Shown: piece by piece, positions 35,101 through 47,925 of the stretch
How positions within the stretch are numbered: the first letter of the stretch is position 1
How the letters are laid out: every line of letters starts with the position of its first letter
Assembly (NCBI GenBank): GCA_963576785.1
Contig: OY756140.1
Span: 3,410,001 to 3,474,000, forward strand
DNA length: 64,000 nt
From: Chlorophyllum brunneum
Taxonomy: Eukaryota; Basidiomycota; Agaricomycetes; Agaricales; Agaricaceae
Reading direction: 5' to 3'
Notes under the pieces: generated by a model
What the model saw: the letters and a program-made list of their open reading frames with translations, nothing else
The model's database searches: none
Told to the model about the DNA's origin: nothing
Program-made: the position numbers and the translations under genes

Positions 35101-35972
35101 GAATAGGACCAAATTTTTCTGCAGGACCTGGTGGTTTCGGCGGATCCAATTTGGGTCCGTATCCCAGTTCTGGTACCCCAAATTATCCGGGACAGAGGCC
35201 TGCATCACCTTATCCCCCCATGAGTCCTGGCCCTCCTGGAGTATCGACCTACCCTGGGCAACAAACTTCGACGCACCCAGGCCAGCAGTCGTTCTATCCT
35301 CATCCTGGACATCATACCTCTCCTCCGCATAGCCCACCAGGAACGGCATCTTACCCCAGCACAACCAATGGCCCCTCAACGGGCGGCCCGGCAGGTTATC
35401 ACCCAAGCTACCACTCATCTTCTAGTACTCATTCCGGACCTGGTTATGCACCGCATGGCTCTTCTTCGCCGCCACCACCTGGTGGTCATGGTTCTCCTGG
35501 GATGCACTTCCCTCAAGGACTTGGAGGATATGGCCACGGTCCTGGTTCAGGGCCCAGTCCTATGGGTGGGCCTACTTTCCCCGGAACATCGCAGGGCGGA
35601 TATAATAGTGGGTATCCCCCACAGAACGAATATGGGCAGTACGGTCAGCATGGAGGCCCGGTATTCCCTCAGGCTGGCGCAGGGACAGGTCCCGGGTCTT
35701 GGATGCCTGGACCAGGTGGATCATCTTCTTTTCCTCCCCGTGAGTGTTGAATGTTCCCTCGCCAGGATTAGCGTATATCGCCGTATTGATTGCTGACTAT
35801 CCACGTTGTAGGGCCAAACAACTACCCAAGCCCGAGCTCATCAGGGCCGAATTTCCCTGTAGCATCAACAACCAGCCAACAAGCAATCGGATTCGCGTTG
35901 TCAGCTGTTGATAAAGTCGCGGGTAAGAAGACGAGGAATCAGCTGGAGGGCCTGTTTGGAAAACTTAAGTGA
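32186..35972 (+). CDS. GH71/GH99-like glycosidase-family protein with long Pro/Gly/Ser-rich tail
   Basis: Eleven exons sum to 3156 nt, 1051 aa. Two of the introns (32426-32480 and 32665-32726) start with GC. The first 400 residues resemble xylosidase/arabinosidase-annotated proteins of the GH71/GH99-like fold: FLVGYQGWFTCAGDG, HHGWLHWFNYPM, HFHWMAEHGVDGAFLQRF, ALWGFGFDGTGHSP and YGAMWDEYDEGTAF. There is no signal peptide, so it is probably intracellular. Residues about 400-1010 are low-complexity, rich in Pro, Gly, Ser, His and Gln, with recurring YPGQQ and PGxG units and a PPPPYS motif. The last about 30 residues (GFALSAVDKVAGKKTRNQLE) are an ordered amphipathic segment. Enzymatic activity is inference. 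Confidence 0.82.
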
Positions 35973-37932
35973 GAAGAGTATCGACTGTCAACGTTTCAAC
36001 GCTAGAAGACCGTTTGATATATCCGCCGGTTTGTTTCGAGTTCTGTCCCGGAAGTTTGCTCTGCTGTTATCTCGTATGATACCTCATTCACGCGGATGTC
36101 ATTTGTTGATGGATGCACGATGGATCTCGATTACTTCAGAGTATGTGTGATAGAGAAGAGAGTGACTTCGAGATCGAGGGAAAATCATAAGTCTAGAATA
36201 ACCCCACGTTTCTGCCATAATGTACGCGGGGACTCGTATGATAATAATACATGAACGGCGTTTAATAGAACACAAAGAACCTCTTGTGAAGAACGGAGGA
36301 GGCGTGTTTTCTAGGTTCTCTGGTTTGTACGCTATTGGCCCCCTCGACTCTCAAGCTTGCAAAGTTGCACTGTATCCTCGGGGCTCAGGCATCAATGTTT
36401 ACCCTAACACCCTTCACAAAGCTGATCTGCGAAGGAGAAGTAGGTCGAAAGTTGTGGACGAGAAGAAGCCACGATGACCCGCGAACCAGGGAATCGGAAA
36501 ACGAACATCGACTCCGATTTCCGTGGTTCATTCAAACCATGTCGTATGTGCCGTCCTCAGCCCTGAGGCCTGAGGCCTGATGCCAGAATGCCCGAGCAGC
36601 TGACCAACGACGACTTCATTTTCGGGCGCATACTCGTACACTAGAATCGGTTCTTCATTTTACAAGGGTCTACTTTTGAAATTAATGAAGAGGCGACAAA
36701 AATCACCTCAGTTCGAACCAAAAGTGATTTTCGTTGCTTCTACGGGAGGGTGCATGCATTGAACCGATAGATGGGATGCGACTTGGGGGTATGTCGTCGA
36801 GGGCACCAGGCGATTGACAGAATCAGGGTTGGAAGACGTCCTGTTTTGAGGTGCTCTGACATTTGGTACCAGCGCTCCGTGTGCACCAAAATAGAACGAG
36901 TCCAGACCAGACAAATGGCGACAACTGACTCCGCAACGAATCATGAAGACGGGTTTTTCATTAGGCTCGTCCTTATTGGCATCGATCATGAACCAATATC
37001 GTGGCCTCTATACCACACGCGTCATTCTACATTGAATACAATTTTTTCGTAGAAGTGGGCCAGAATTGGGACGGGATCGGAAGCCATCACGGGCGCTTGA
37101 TAAAGTTGTGTGTGAGAATTCTATTACAGAGTGATAATGAGGTAAAAGAAGCCGAAGGATATGAGACGAGTCGAACTCCATCCGGTTGTCCTTGACAATG
37201 GAACATGCTTTGTTCTTGCTTAGTTTCGAATGATGTACTCTGTATCGATGGCAATGGGCAATGGGCAGTAGGCAACCCCCATCCACCACCCCATGCGAGT
37301 GGGTCGGGGGTTCTAGCAAACCGATTTCAGGCCTTGCATGGCTGGACATGCTGCGCGCATGGTATTAGGGCGGGACAGAGCAGAGAAACTGACATCTTAC
37401 TTATCGATTGACGCCCCTTGTGGAAACCAGGGGGGTTCATCAACATGTGGTGGAACATGAGGTAGCAGCCCGATCTCAGTTCAGAATAGACCACGGCCAG
37501 AGGTGGGTTCCTGTGGGTGCATTCAGCTTGTTCCAGTGGACCTCTCCTAAGTCTACGTTCAGGTGGATCGGCTCTCTCGGATACAATCAGCTCGAGAGAC
37601 GGGTCTCAAGGCCACGCTGCAGGCTGAGAAGATCAGTTTTCGAGATAAGTGGTCCTGCTGAATCTGGAGGAATTCGACAATTTAAACTTTTTCCCCTCTC
37701 TTCACTGATCTCATCAGGCTCGATGGAAGATTTGGGCAAACCAGGTTCGGTTTCAGCTCCGCGAGACCACGTAAATGGGCCGCGAAGATATCGAGAAAGG
37801 TGCGGACAGGTGCCTAGGCTTCGATGGGAATTCTCACCTCGTTCGTGAACAGAGGACGTATTAAGAGATCGGAAAATATATAACATCTCTACAACAGGCC
37901 CACTCATCCGCTTTTCCGATTCCGCTCCTCCC
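35973..37932. other. 2-kb stretch without a supported gene
   Basis: No exon series or RNA gene recognised. It is the upstream region of the C2H2 factor; long upstream regions are usual for regulatory genes. Confidence 0.45.
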
Positions 37933-39637
37933 ATGCAGACCCAGTATAACATTTCGTCCTCGGCGTGCCCACCATCCATAGACTACTACCACACCATCCC
38001 AAGTACCTACTCCACAGTACATGACCAATATTTCGCGACAGGCGGAGATAATTTTGCTGGCAGCTTCTCGAGAGGATCATCACTTGCGTACCCACATGAA
38101 AACTACCCATACATGACCGACCGCGGAGGACCGACCAGGACTAGCTCCACTGGACATGATAGTGGGCTCTCGTCAGCGACTTATGCAGCTGCTACGACGA
38201 CGAGTATTGCCTTTGACGCCACCGGCCTGGGGTTCACCGAGAACAACACTGTTGCTGCACCTGTATCCGTATCTGGTAGAGAGTACCACCATGCCGAGGA
38301 TATACCGGTCTCCTACGACCAGAGCCGAGGATGGCAATGGGAATGCCATTCAACGGGGCAGACAACCATACCTCCGCCCTCGCATCCACATCCGCAACAC
38401 CTCGCACATCCACAGCTACACGCGCCTGCGCTTCCTCAGCTTCCCAACACCACTGGCGCATCTGGCGCGTTACCACCTGACCCTACGTACTTGGGCTTGT
38501 CATCGCCAATTAAAAGCGTGGTTACGGTGGGACAATCCCCGGGTTATCCTGTACGCTCACCTGCTGCTCGGTTACCCACCCCTGCTGCTATGGCTGTGTT
38601 GTTGAACCCGAATGGACGAGGACGAGAGCAGACACCGCAGGTTTCTATGGATGCTGCCGGTTTGCCACCTCCTATGATTCAGATGCCAACCAATGTGGCG
38701 GATACTACAGCTGTGATGCCCATCCCTGACATGTTGTCGCGGGAGAAGAAGCATGCTTGTACAATGTGTCATAAACGGTGGGTTGGGTCACAGTAGCAGT
38801 CAAATTGCTGTAAACTAACTCTCTGTGTTAATATAGGTTTGATCGCCCAAGCACGCTGAGAAAGGTGAGCACATGATTTTCCAAGGAGGCGTTAGACTTA
38901 CGATTTGTGGAATGTACGCACAGCATCTCTTGGTGCACACAGGCGAGAAGGGTGAGCTTGATAATCGTTATCAGCAAATCGAGGGAGCTGATATTCCTGT
39001 TCTTGTAGCGTTCGTGTGTGAGACTTGTGGACGTCGGTTCGGCGTGGCGTCAAACCTGAACCGGCATGTGCGAAGGTGTATCTTAAAGCCTGTGAACGCC
39101 GCAGCATCTACTACCCAAGTCTCCCTATCAACCTCTGGGAGTAGCGGCACAGCATCTGATATGTCTGCTGATCACGACACACCTAACACCAAAGCCGTGG
39201 TCCCGAAGCGTGGTCGTGCACTGTCCTCGAGCGGATCGACTTCGAGTTCTTCGTCTTCGTCGTCAAACCAATCACCAATTCACAGGGGCGGCGTTGAAGG
39301 CACCGGGTCCAAAACACCCGGCCAGAAACGTCGTCGACGTGCACCGTCTCCTTCGCTTTGGATTCCCTGGTCGTTGAGGGCTTACAACCTTGCGTGTGAG
39401 GAATTTCATAGGTCTACGCCTGTGCCTTTGCCGCCTGTGCGTCGGAACCTGCCCAGAGAGGAGAGGGATTCTTGGGATGAGAACGTCTCGACGATACCGT
39501 ACCATCCACATGAATGGAAAGGTGTGCTTCCCGGGCCCGGTTTGGGGCATGGGTTTGGTTTAGGTGGAAAGGACGTTCAGAATATCAATTTTGGCGGAAG
39601 CGGGGGAATTATGCTTGGACGAGTTCTTGTATTTTGA
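37933..39637 (+). CDS. C2H2 zinc-finger transcription factor
   Basis: Probable nuclear DNA-binding regulator. Four exons (37933-38777, 38837-38864, 38924-38951, 39009-39637) give 509 aa. A long Ser/Thr/Pro/His-rich region of about 270 residues precedes two adjacent C2H2 fingers: CTMCHKRFDRPSTLRKH, a linker ending HTGEK, then CETCGRRFGVASNLNRH. Two of the introns sit inside the finger block and isolate two 28-nt exons. A Ser-rich region and a basic nuclear-signal candidate (GQKRRRRAP) follow, then a conserved-looking C-terminus (SLWIPWSLRAYNLACEEF). The targets are unknown. Confidence 0.9.
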
Positions 39638-40011
39638 GGGTTTGACAAGATCATGAAAGAAACGACCTACGAATGGAATGACGATACCACGGATACTCTG
39701 TTTGCGTTGGAGAGTTTTGGCTGGATTGCGATACCTTCTTGCTCCTAGATGCTTGGTACTTTGTTTTTTTTGTTTTGCTTCGCATGACTAGTCTCCTATC
39801 TATGATGCTGGTAGCACTCGAACGAGATTTCCGCAGACTTACCATGATGGACAGTACCTGTAAAATAGAATTAGCAGCTTTGTACTTACCAACGACGGAC
39901 ATTCCTGTACTCTTGGCCTCTGGGCGTGAAAACAAACAAGAACAAACATCGCGCTCATTCTGACATTCATTGAAAGCCGATAGAATATTTCCGTCCGGAG
40001 GAGCTCGGGAA
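39638..40011. other. Intergenic between C2H2 factor and RSC homologue
   Basis: 374 bp, same-strand neighbours, nothing recognised. Confidence 0.4.
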
Positions 40012-42839
40012 ATGGCAATAACTGCAGCACAAAGGACGGCGATTGAAGAGGTTATAAGCACACTGTTGGGCATGCATGCGCCTCGGGGCAAGCGGGTGCT
40101 TTGTGGGATGTTTATGGCCTTGGTTGATCGGCAGGAATGGCCTCAGTATTACGAGGTAAGGCTTCTGGCTTGGGTGCATAGCTGTCCACTTAGCAGGCTC
40201 AGGTCATTCCAGAACCTCGCTGCATCAGCAACATCAAGACTGGGCTCGAGAAGGGGCGGTACAAGGAGGCGTCGGACGTGTACACTGACCTGTCTCTAGT
40301 CTTCTGGAATGCAATATTTTACAATGAGCCGAAGAGTCAGATAGCACTAGACGCAGAGACGCTCAAGGTTCGTAGCGCCGTGATGATTCTTGTCGGGCCC
40401 TGGTTCAACTTCGATTTAGAGTGCGCTGGAGAGTGAGTGGAAGAAGAAAACCGTGCTACCGGGTCCGCGCATATCACCGCCGCCCTCGTCGGCGCAGAAG
40501 GTTCACGGTGTCCAACCCCAACTTGCCAAACCCTCACAACGACAACAAACAAATTCCCAACCTTCTACCATCACCACTGCCATCCCTGGATCCAGCAGGA
40601 TGGCACAGACGGCAAATGCGTCGAACACAACTGCATATGCTAAGCCTGTACCTATACGGCCGAAAACTACGCGAAAGCAGTCGACGCCGGAAATAGAGGT
40701 GGACATCATGTCACCAGACGACGGAAATGGGGATGACATGGTGGCTGAGCGCGACCCGGAGAGCGAGGAGATTGTGAAACAGTTGGAAAAGGGATTACCG
40801 AGGTGGCCTGGATTTGGTGAGGAAGGGTGGCTGGAGGAAGCATCGTCTGTGCGTTCCTTGCTGTGCTTACTTGCGTCATGGTTTACTCTGGGACAATAGG
40901 ACAGACTACTGGAACTCGTGCAGGCAATTAAGAATCACAAGGACGTCGTGTATGTCATTCCGATTTCATGCATCCTTTGAGGTACTGACAGCCTGTGTAG
41001 TGGTAATAAGCTTTCCACATCATTGGAAGCTATCCCTGAGGAGTCTACGGTACCACATCTTCCATATACAACAACCCTCTCTCTCAAAATTATTGAGGTG
41101 CGCCGTTCGCCTGAATTATGAAGACCAGTATTCTGATATATATATGTACATCTAGTCGCGAACACGGAGTAACAAGTACGAAAACGCAGAAGAATTCGAT
41201 AAAGACGTCGCTAAGTTATTTGAAAAGGCTCGACGACACTATGAGCCCTGCACAGAGGCCTATGGCCACGTCCTTCTACTACAACGTCTATATCAAGCAC
41301 TCACATCACCAAACCCTCCCCCTGGGCCTCCGTTTGTTTCAACTCAGAATTTTGCTGCATTACGAGCTGGTCCAGGGACAACGAAGCCCGTTCATGGAGG
41401 CGATGCTGATGGAGTACCAAACGTAACAACGCATCGCGTCTTGACACGCGAACGGAAATTTGTTGATGAGGTGAATTACAAAGGATGGACTCTCAAATTA
41501 GCGGACTGGGTACATTTAAGTAATCCTGATGATCCCAGTCGACCCATAATAGCCCAAGTCTTCCGCTGTTGGATATCAGAGGAACCGTGAGTTTTGATTT
41601 TTTCTATCATGATATATGCTTATAATGCAAATCATAGCGCAAAGGCGGGTCAACCGGGCATAACTGTATCATGGTATTATCGGCCGGAACAGGTATGTTC
41701 GACCGGCATCAATCAATCCGCTATATTCACACCACAGTAGACATTCCACCCTGCTGAGAGAAAGTTCTGGGAAGGGGAAGTGTTCAAAACAAGTGAGCGC
41801 CCATCACCTCTTTCAGCGAATCTTCCCTCACCAATCCCATAATTAGGCCACTTTGCCGATCATCCAGTGGAGGACATAATCGAAAAAATCGCGTGTCAAT
41901 TCACAGCCCGGCATATCCGCGGGCGCCCACGCCCTCCCTACTGGCACCTCGGCTTCCCGCTCTATGTCTGTGATTCACGATACAACGATCGCGACCGTGT
42001 GTTTGTGAAAATCAAGAACTGGAACTCATGTATACCAGAAGAAGTACGCAAAAGTACCGAGTTCATGCCGATTTATCCCTTCGAGCGGACAGTGTACCCG
42101 ATCAGATACTCCAGCCCATTTTTAGTGAAGGGGAATAATGTGAAGGGTCCTGGGGGGATTGTACCTTCAGCGCCCGGAGAGACAAGCGAACCTGATGTGG
42201 ATAAGAAAAAGATTACGGCGAAGAAGCCTCCGGGGGGTGATACGGGGCCTAGTAAAGGACAGTATGTTGGAAATTTGACCGCGCAAGCAGCTTCGACAGG
42301 GTCTACGATACCGACACCTCAACCTCAATATCAACAGCCAACGCAACAATATCAACAACATCAAACCGTTCAACAGCATCGTCCCTCTGGGCCTGATCGT
42401 TCTGTATATACAGCCGCGGGAGGTGCCGCCCTTGGAAGCAACATTCAACTTGAGAAGTTACCTCCTGAAACAAGTGGGTTTTTTTACCTTATATAGATCC
42501 CGAATGACGTTGTTGATATCCTGGTGTTCTTTTTTGGCAGCCAAACACTTTGATCGGGATCCAGACACGAATGAGATGTTGTGGTATTCAGGTCCCCCAC
42601 TGAATGTTGCGCGTATACCGCCAGCAAAGCACAGCTTGACATACCTGCATTTCTTGGCGACGAAGCGGAAGCAACAGGATGAACGCGGACAAGAAGGGAC
42701 CAACGGCGTTAACAATGACGATCAAAACGCAGATTCCGAATTACTATCCAATAAGCGTCCAAAGACAGAACCCGAGATAAAGCTCACGACAAGAGAGATG
42801 GCGCACAAGCTGTGGGTGGAGATGAAGATGGATATTTAG
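40012..42839 (+). CDS. RSC1/RSC2-type chromatin remodelling subunit (bromodomains + BAH)
   Basis: Homologue of yeast Rsc1/Rsc2, subunits of the RSC nucleosome remodeller in the nucleus. Ten exons (40012-40155, 40197-40367, 40420-40848, 40900-40949, 41001-41097, 41156-41586, 41638-41692, 41741-41792, 41847-42473, 42541-42839) sum to 784 aa. Bromodomain 1 covers residues about 15-110 and keeps the acetyl-lysine-binding Asn (FYNEPKSQI). A second, more divergent bromodomain lies about 247-345 (EEFDKDVAKLFEKARRHY). The BAH domain follows, about 395-530 (VNYKGWTLKLADWVHL, SWYYRPEQTFHP, EGEVFKTSHFADHP). The C-terminus contains YSGPPLNVARIP, seen in Rsc1/2-like proteins, after a Gln-rich stretch. Confidence 0.93.
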
Positions 42840-44799
42840 ATTTGTAGTGTTTTATGCGAATGAACAGATCAAAGTGATTGTGTGAGGGCGAACCCGACAT
42901 GGTATTGGCCATATTTTTTGAGGGGTTTCCCAGCGGTGATCCTGTAGTGCTATCGATAATGTTTGGCTGTGTTGAATTTGTATGATTGGATGATATGAAT
43001 ATTGAATGCGCATGAGAGGCTCGACTTTGAGAACTGATGCTTGTTAGGTTGTGATAACAATCGTTGCTATTTCGATATCAGGCTCATATATTTGATTATG
43101 TGAGATGATCGACTCGGATGCTGGTCAGTCTTGCCTCGATTGTTCAATACGCCTTGCCCTTTAATCATGTGTACGGTGTAGATGCCCTGTACCGGTGGGG
43201 GTTTCCTTCGCTTAGCCAAAATTTCCCAGCCAACGTCAGGCCACTGGAACAAATATCCACCGTTGTTGCGAATACAATCATTCGTGTTCAGTTGATTGGC
43301 CCAGGATTAGATCTTGAGGTGAGTGACCACTTACCCGCCGGGCGCAAAGAAAAAGCGGTAAATGACGGACAGGGTGGCCTTGTGTCGCCGATGGTTACAC
43401 GATTGGTGGTATAGCTAAGAGCAATAGTCGTGTCCTGTCCATCCAATGTTTGTCATGATCGCCAGCTCATTCGAAACAGCCTCTAGACAAAGACAACTTT
43501 AGGACAAAGGCCGTGCAGAGGGCGTTCAAGACGGTGAGAACCCGTGGATGAGAACTCGAAAGAAGGGCCCCAAAGTTCGGATGCTTCCTGTCAAGTGCAA
43601 GAATATCGCTCGGTCTTACGAGACCGAGCAAATGGAGCGTTCGAGCGTTCGAGCGGTGAGAAGCAGGGCATTGTGACGCTCGGTGAGTTACTCCACATTT
43701 TATTCAGTCATGAATTGTGGGGAGTAGCTTTTCATCTCGGTGTCCTTTTGCGCAATCTTTTCGCATTGCCGCTTCATTAAGAGCGTGTGCTATTCCGCCT
43801 TTCGAGCGCTTCTGGGAAGGCGGTAATTAAGGGACTCTCACAGTGGGGTAGAAGATCTTGATTCGATGAACTTTGTAGGGCCCAAGAAGTTGAGAGCAGG
43901 TGGCTCAGCCAGCAAATATTCTTTATATAGTGATCAATACTGATGTTCACCGTGGAAGTCGGATATGATCGCGATTACGGGGTATGTCGTATTCTATCAT
44001 ATGCACCATCATTCATATATCCATATCTTCTAGACATATTTGTTCATTTGTATCTGTGGTTATCTTTAGATAGCCCAGATGACCTCCTTGTGACCACTCT
44101 CGCAGCGCGAGAAGACGCTCACCCTGGTTTGTCCCGGGCTCAGCGCCCACAAACAAGCACAAGGTTGGGAGCCGAGACAGGGATCATTTGCTCGTTCATC
44201 TCGGACATATCCCCGGCACAGGTTCACCACATGGTCGTCGTCATACGCTCTGTTAATTCGTAGGCTTTGGCTGGTGACTCTTGGGACAAAAGATAATATT
44301 TGGCATGCAGGAGTCCATCGCTGTTCGCATCCGCCGGTGCTCTCTCACGAAGATGAGCTTCGGGGAGGTCCATAAGCGAGGAAACCAAGCTCACAGGGGA
44401 ATCGGGCATGGTAAATAAGTTCCATGAATACACCGTGGGCCAGGCTCGGGCCGTGTGATGGGACCTTCTGGGGTCCAAACTAGTGGGCGTCTATCGGGCT
44501 GAGAAAATGGCGTTACATGTTTGACATCACCGACTTGGCTCCCCAGTTCTTCTCTCGTCTTGACCACTATCACCTCACAGCCTCGTCCACGCAGACGCCG
44601 AGTTGGTCCCTTGGCACTTGCCTTTAAACACTTGACCACTATCGCCACCTGCATTTCTCCTTGTTCCAACACCCTCACCATCCTCCCTACAGGCCTTTCC
44701 ACCCTTCGGACCCTGGTTCTCATCCGCTCGCCACCGCGTTTGACTAGAAGCTCACGACGTCGTAGAGATTAACAAGAGTGCAGGATACGTTGTAGGATA
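42840..44799. other. 2-kb stretch without a supported gene
   Basis: No gene recognised. The last few hundred bases are the 5' region of the membrane-protein gene. Confidence 0.45.
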
Positions 44800-46689
44800 A
44801 TGATGATGTGCATGAGCTCTTCAATGGGCATAGGTGCGGCTTTAGTGACGCTTGGGATGGTCAGCGGAGGTATGGGTAGACTGGGGGCAAGAGCTTACGA
44901 TGGTGCCCCGTGCACTGCGCCGGGAGATTGGAGCTGGATGGACAACCAGCAGCACAAAAATCCTTGTGTGACCGTCGCGTTTTTGCAGGGAGCGTGCGTT
45001 GGGAAGGGTGAGTCCTCAAGCTCTCTTGACCGAACGATATTTGGATCTCAAGGGACTCTCACAAAGGCTACTCGGTACCGCCTCTTCAGCCCAACGAGAA
45101 ATATAATTCACCAGACTTGGACAATGTCACTGCTTGTTATTGGTAAGTGTTGTGGTTGGATCATCTCTTTCTTACATATTAACGTTGAGCTTCAGCTCTT
45201 GGGCCGTGTATAATCTATACAGCGCATGTGAGAGTTGCCAAGCCCATCAGAGTTCCATACTCTCGTGAGTACGACCCGTTCCCAAGGAGGGGAAGACACT
45301 AATTACTTCCATAGCTGGGCTGCCTGGAATACCAACTGCTCAGCATTTCCATCAACGACCGGGTAAGTTATTCAATCTTCTGTCTCACTCGTGGTAACTC
45401 ATTTGCCATGCGACCAGTCCTTGGCCAGCCCGGTACTCCCAAACCCCCGACGGTACCACCTTTCCCCGCTGGGCAGCCCAAGATCGTGAGTATCCTTCAA
45501 GTTACCACATAGTTTCATCTTTTGACGGCATACTCTAGCTAGAAACTGGACTGACGGACGTTGGAACCTCGCCCAGGCCCAACAGTTGGCGAATACTGGT
45601 ACGTAAAGCTGAAACGAAAATCTTCTGTGTAATCCCCTGTCTCATACTCTCGTGACAGTGCCCGGTGATGCACCTCTCCCTGGAAATCAAACCACGACCA
45701 CGACCAAACCCGATAAAAAAGAGACCAACGTTGGTGCAATCGCAGGTGGTGTCGTTGGGGGTGTCGTAGCCATTGCAATTGGTGTGGCTGTTGCCCTACT
45801 CCTCTTCTGTCGCAACAAGCGCAGAAAGGCTCGACAAAGTTACACGTCCCAGACCGCCATGGCCCAGACGGCGATGGACCATCAGCACGCTCGCAGCCCT
45901 TCTGACCTCTCTGCCAAAACCTATGGAACAAATTTCGGTTATGCTCCCCTCGGTCATACCTCCTCTCCATCCACTGGTTCCACAGGCCGAGCGCCTGCGA
46001 GTCCAACTACATTCTTCACGCATAACAGTAGTAGGGCATCGTTTACTCCTCATGAATCGCTCCTTGCGTCAACGGCATACGCTGGTACTCCTCCGCCTCA
46101 AGGCGTGGTAACTCCACCTAATGTGTACATCACCCCACATGGGGCAGTTGCTCCTTTCACGTTGGATCGGCCATCGTCGGCGCAAGACACATCCAGTGGT
46201 CATGGTAAAAAGAGGTCTGAGGCTTCGGCGCACCAAGTCGACGCGAGCGGCTCGGGATCGAATCCGGCTCAGACTCGGTCCCCCATGAACCCCCCGGCTT
46301 ATTCTGAAGCACCTCATGGTCATGGAGACTTTTCTAGTCAAGCTCCTGATCAGGTTTCGACATATGGGTCATCTTCGATCATTACTACTCCTCAGAGTAC
46401 ACCAGGCTCAAGACCTCATGAGAAGAATCCGTCTGTGGGTTCTATGGGTTCACACCGATCTGATGCTTCAAGTACGGGATATTGGACCCATACGAATTCT
46501 ACAAGTTTATCAGGCGCTGCGGATCTTCTCAACCATATGGGGTCGGGCACCGTCCCCGGCCCATCAACGCCAACTCCTGCATACATAGGGCCTGGACCCA
46601 ACATGAATGTTCAACGAGACGAAAAACGACGGCCAGTTGTTATGAATGTTACACCTGCTGATACGGGCAATCACGAACGCCAAGAGTGA
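44800..46689 (+). CDS. Single-pass membrane protein with cysteine-rich ectodomain
   Basis: Type I plasma-membrane protein of a family I recognise as common in agaricomycetes but without known function. Seven exons (44800-45007, 45067-45142, 45196-45264, 45315-45362, 45418-45485, 45539-45598, 45659-46689) sum to 519 aa. A hydrophobic N-terminus is followed by an ectodomain with paired cysteines (NVTACYCSWAVYNLYSACESC). One strong transmembrane helix comes next (GAIAGGVVGGVVAIAIGVAVALLLF, shown here only by its ends GAIAGG..ALLLF, about residues 190-215). A basic stop-transfer stretch (CRNKRRKAR) precedes a roughly 300-residue disordered Ser/Pro/Thr tail. The layout resembles cell-wall sensor proteins, but no WSC domain is seen. 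Confidence 0.88.
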
Positions 46690-47111
46690 TGATAGTTTTC
46701 TTTTACTCCTCCCCCCAATCATGTCTTCCTACTCGTTCCTTCCTTGTGCTTTGAAAATCTGTTAAGGATATTGTTTTGGTTTAACTTATCACTCCTTTGG
46801 TCTCATTCGTCTGTTGCTTTGTATTGTATGTTTACTGTGGTAGATTATCTTTGAGGCCATTTTGTTAATGTTGATTTGTTGTCGGAATGAAACCCAGGTC
46901 GGATGTTTAGGACCGCCGGGAGGTCCGTTTAGGGGAGTGTTATGAATCTGGAGTGTGTTGCCTCGTGTGATTGGGATGGATTGCTGCGGCGGATAAATCG
47001 CCAAGATAGACCCCGCAATAGGGTTTTTTTCCCCAAAAATCCCGGGTACAGGTCAAAAATACATATCAGGGGGGGGTAGTTCCTCCCCCAATTTCATGCC
47101 TTTTTTGCCAT
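46690..47111. other. Convergent 3' intergenic region
   Basis: 3' ends of the membrane-protein and GFA genes meet here. There is a G-rich run near 47069. No gene. Confidence 0.4.
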
Positions 47112-47711
47112 TTATCCCAAATCCAAACGATTGGACTCGTATTCATATCCATCCCACTTTGATAAACCATCAACCACATCCAACATCCTCGTCTCGTAAA
47201 AAATATGTGCGGTTGGTTTTATGAATTCCCAATTGTGGATTTTTCCGGTGGTGGTTGTGCGGGTGAAGTGGGAGCTTTTGATGGAGCATTTGTTTTGGGA
47301 TTGGTTGTGGGCGGCGAGGAATGTGAAGCAGTGTTGGCAGCGCCAGAGTGTCCATTGGGATGATTGTTGTTGTTGTTGTTCATGGAGTTGTGTTGGTGGA
47401 TTGCTGAAAACAACACCAGGATCATCATGCGTCCAAGTAAACGATCGCATAGGATAATGTAATCCATGAACAAATGCACAACCTATATAAATTAAACCCA
47501 ATAAACAAAGAGAATTCATAGTGAACATACCTGTGAGTCGTTGACAGAGTGTACAATGGCAATATACGCTAATCAGGGGTTTACCATCGACTTTGAAAGA
47601 AGCTGAACCGCAGAAACAGGTTCCTTTGAATGAGGGGAAGGGGGGTTGTGGGGGTTCTTGAGGGTGGTTATTGTTGGTGGTGTTGGTGTTGGTGTTGGTG
47701 GAGGGGTTCAT
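47112..47711 (-). CDS. GFA-domain protein (formaldehyde-activating-enzyme family fold)
   Basis: Zinc-binding protein of the GFA/CENP-V family. The family is named for S-(hydroxymethyl)glutathione synthase, but most fungal members have no proven reaction. Two exons (47531-47711 and 47112-47482, 48-bp intron) give 183 aa. The zinc ligands are visible as CFCG, CHCTLCQ and CQHC. The splice joins CQRLTG directly to CAFVHGL, giving the family's conserved C-x-L-C-x-R-x-x-G-C-like block. A Pro/Asn/Thr-rich N-terminal extension of about 30 residues is not part of the domain. Confidence 0.9.
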   Translation of the reverse strand: MNPSTNTNTNTTNNNHPQEPPQPPFPSFKGTCFCGSASFKVDGKPLISVYCHCTLCQRLTGMFTMNSLCLLGLIYIGCAFVHGLHYPMRSFTWTHDDPGVVFSNPPTQLHEQQQQQSSQWTLWRCQHCFTFLAAHNQSQNKCSIKSSHFTRTTTTGKIHNWEFIKPTAHIFYETRMLDVVDGLSKWDGYEYESNRLDLG

Positions 47712-47925
47712 GTTAGATGATGAAAGGTATAAGATAACGGCTTTTTAGATTGTGTGGAACAAACACTATGCCCCACTTGGGCATCTTGGGCGCTTTGATT
47801 CTTGATTGAGAGTTATGATCAATGTAATCGATCCGCGCATGCACAAAATCTATTAAAGCAAAAAAAAAATTGTATATATTCCAAGAATTTCATGAATAGT
47901 CGTTAAAGAAAAAAAACTCTATGTA

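Noticed and set aside
34085..35418. Long minus-strand frames opposite the GH-like tail
   Set aside because: They arise from the GC-rich repetitive coding of the Pro/Gly tail on the other strand.
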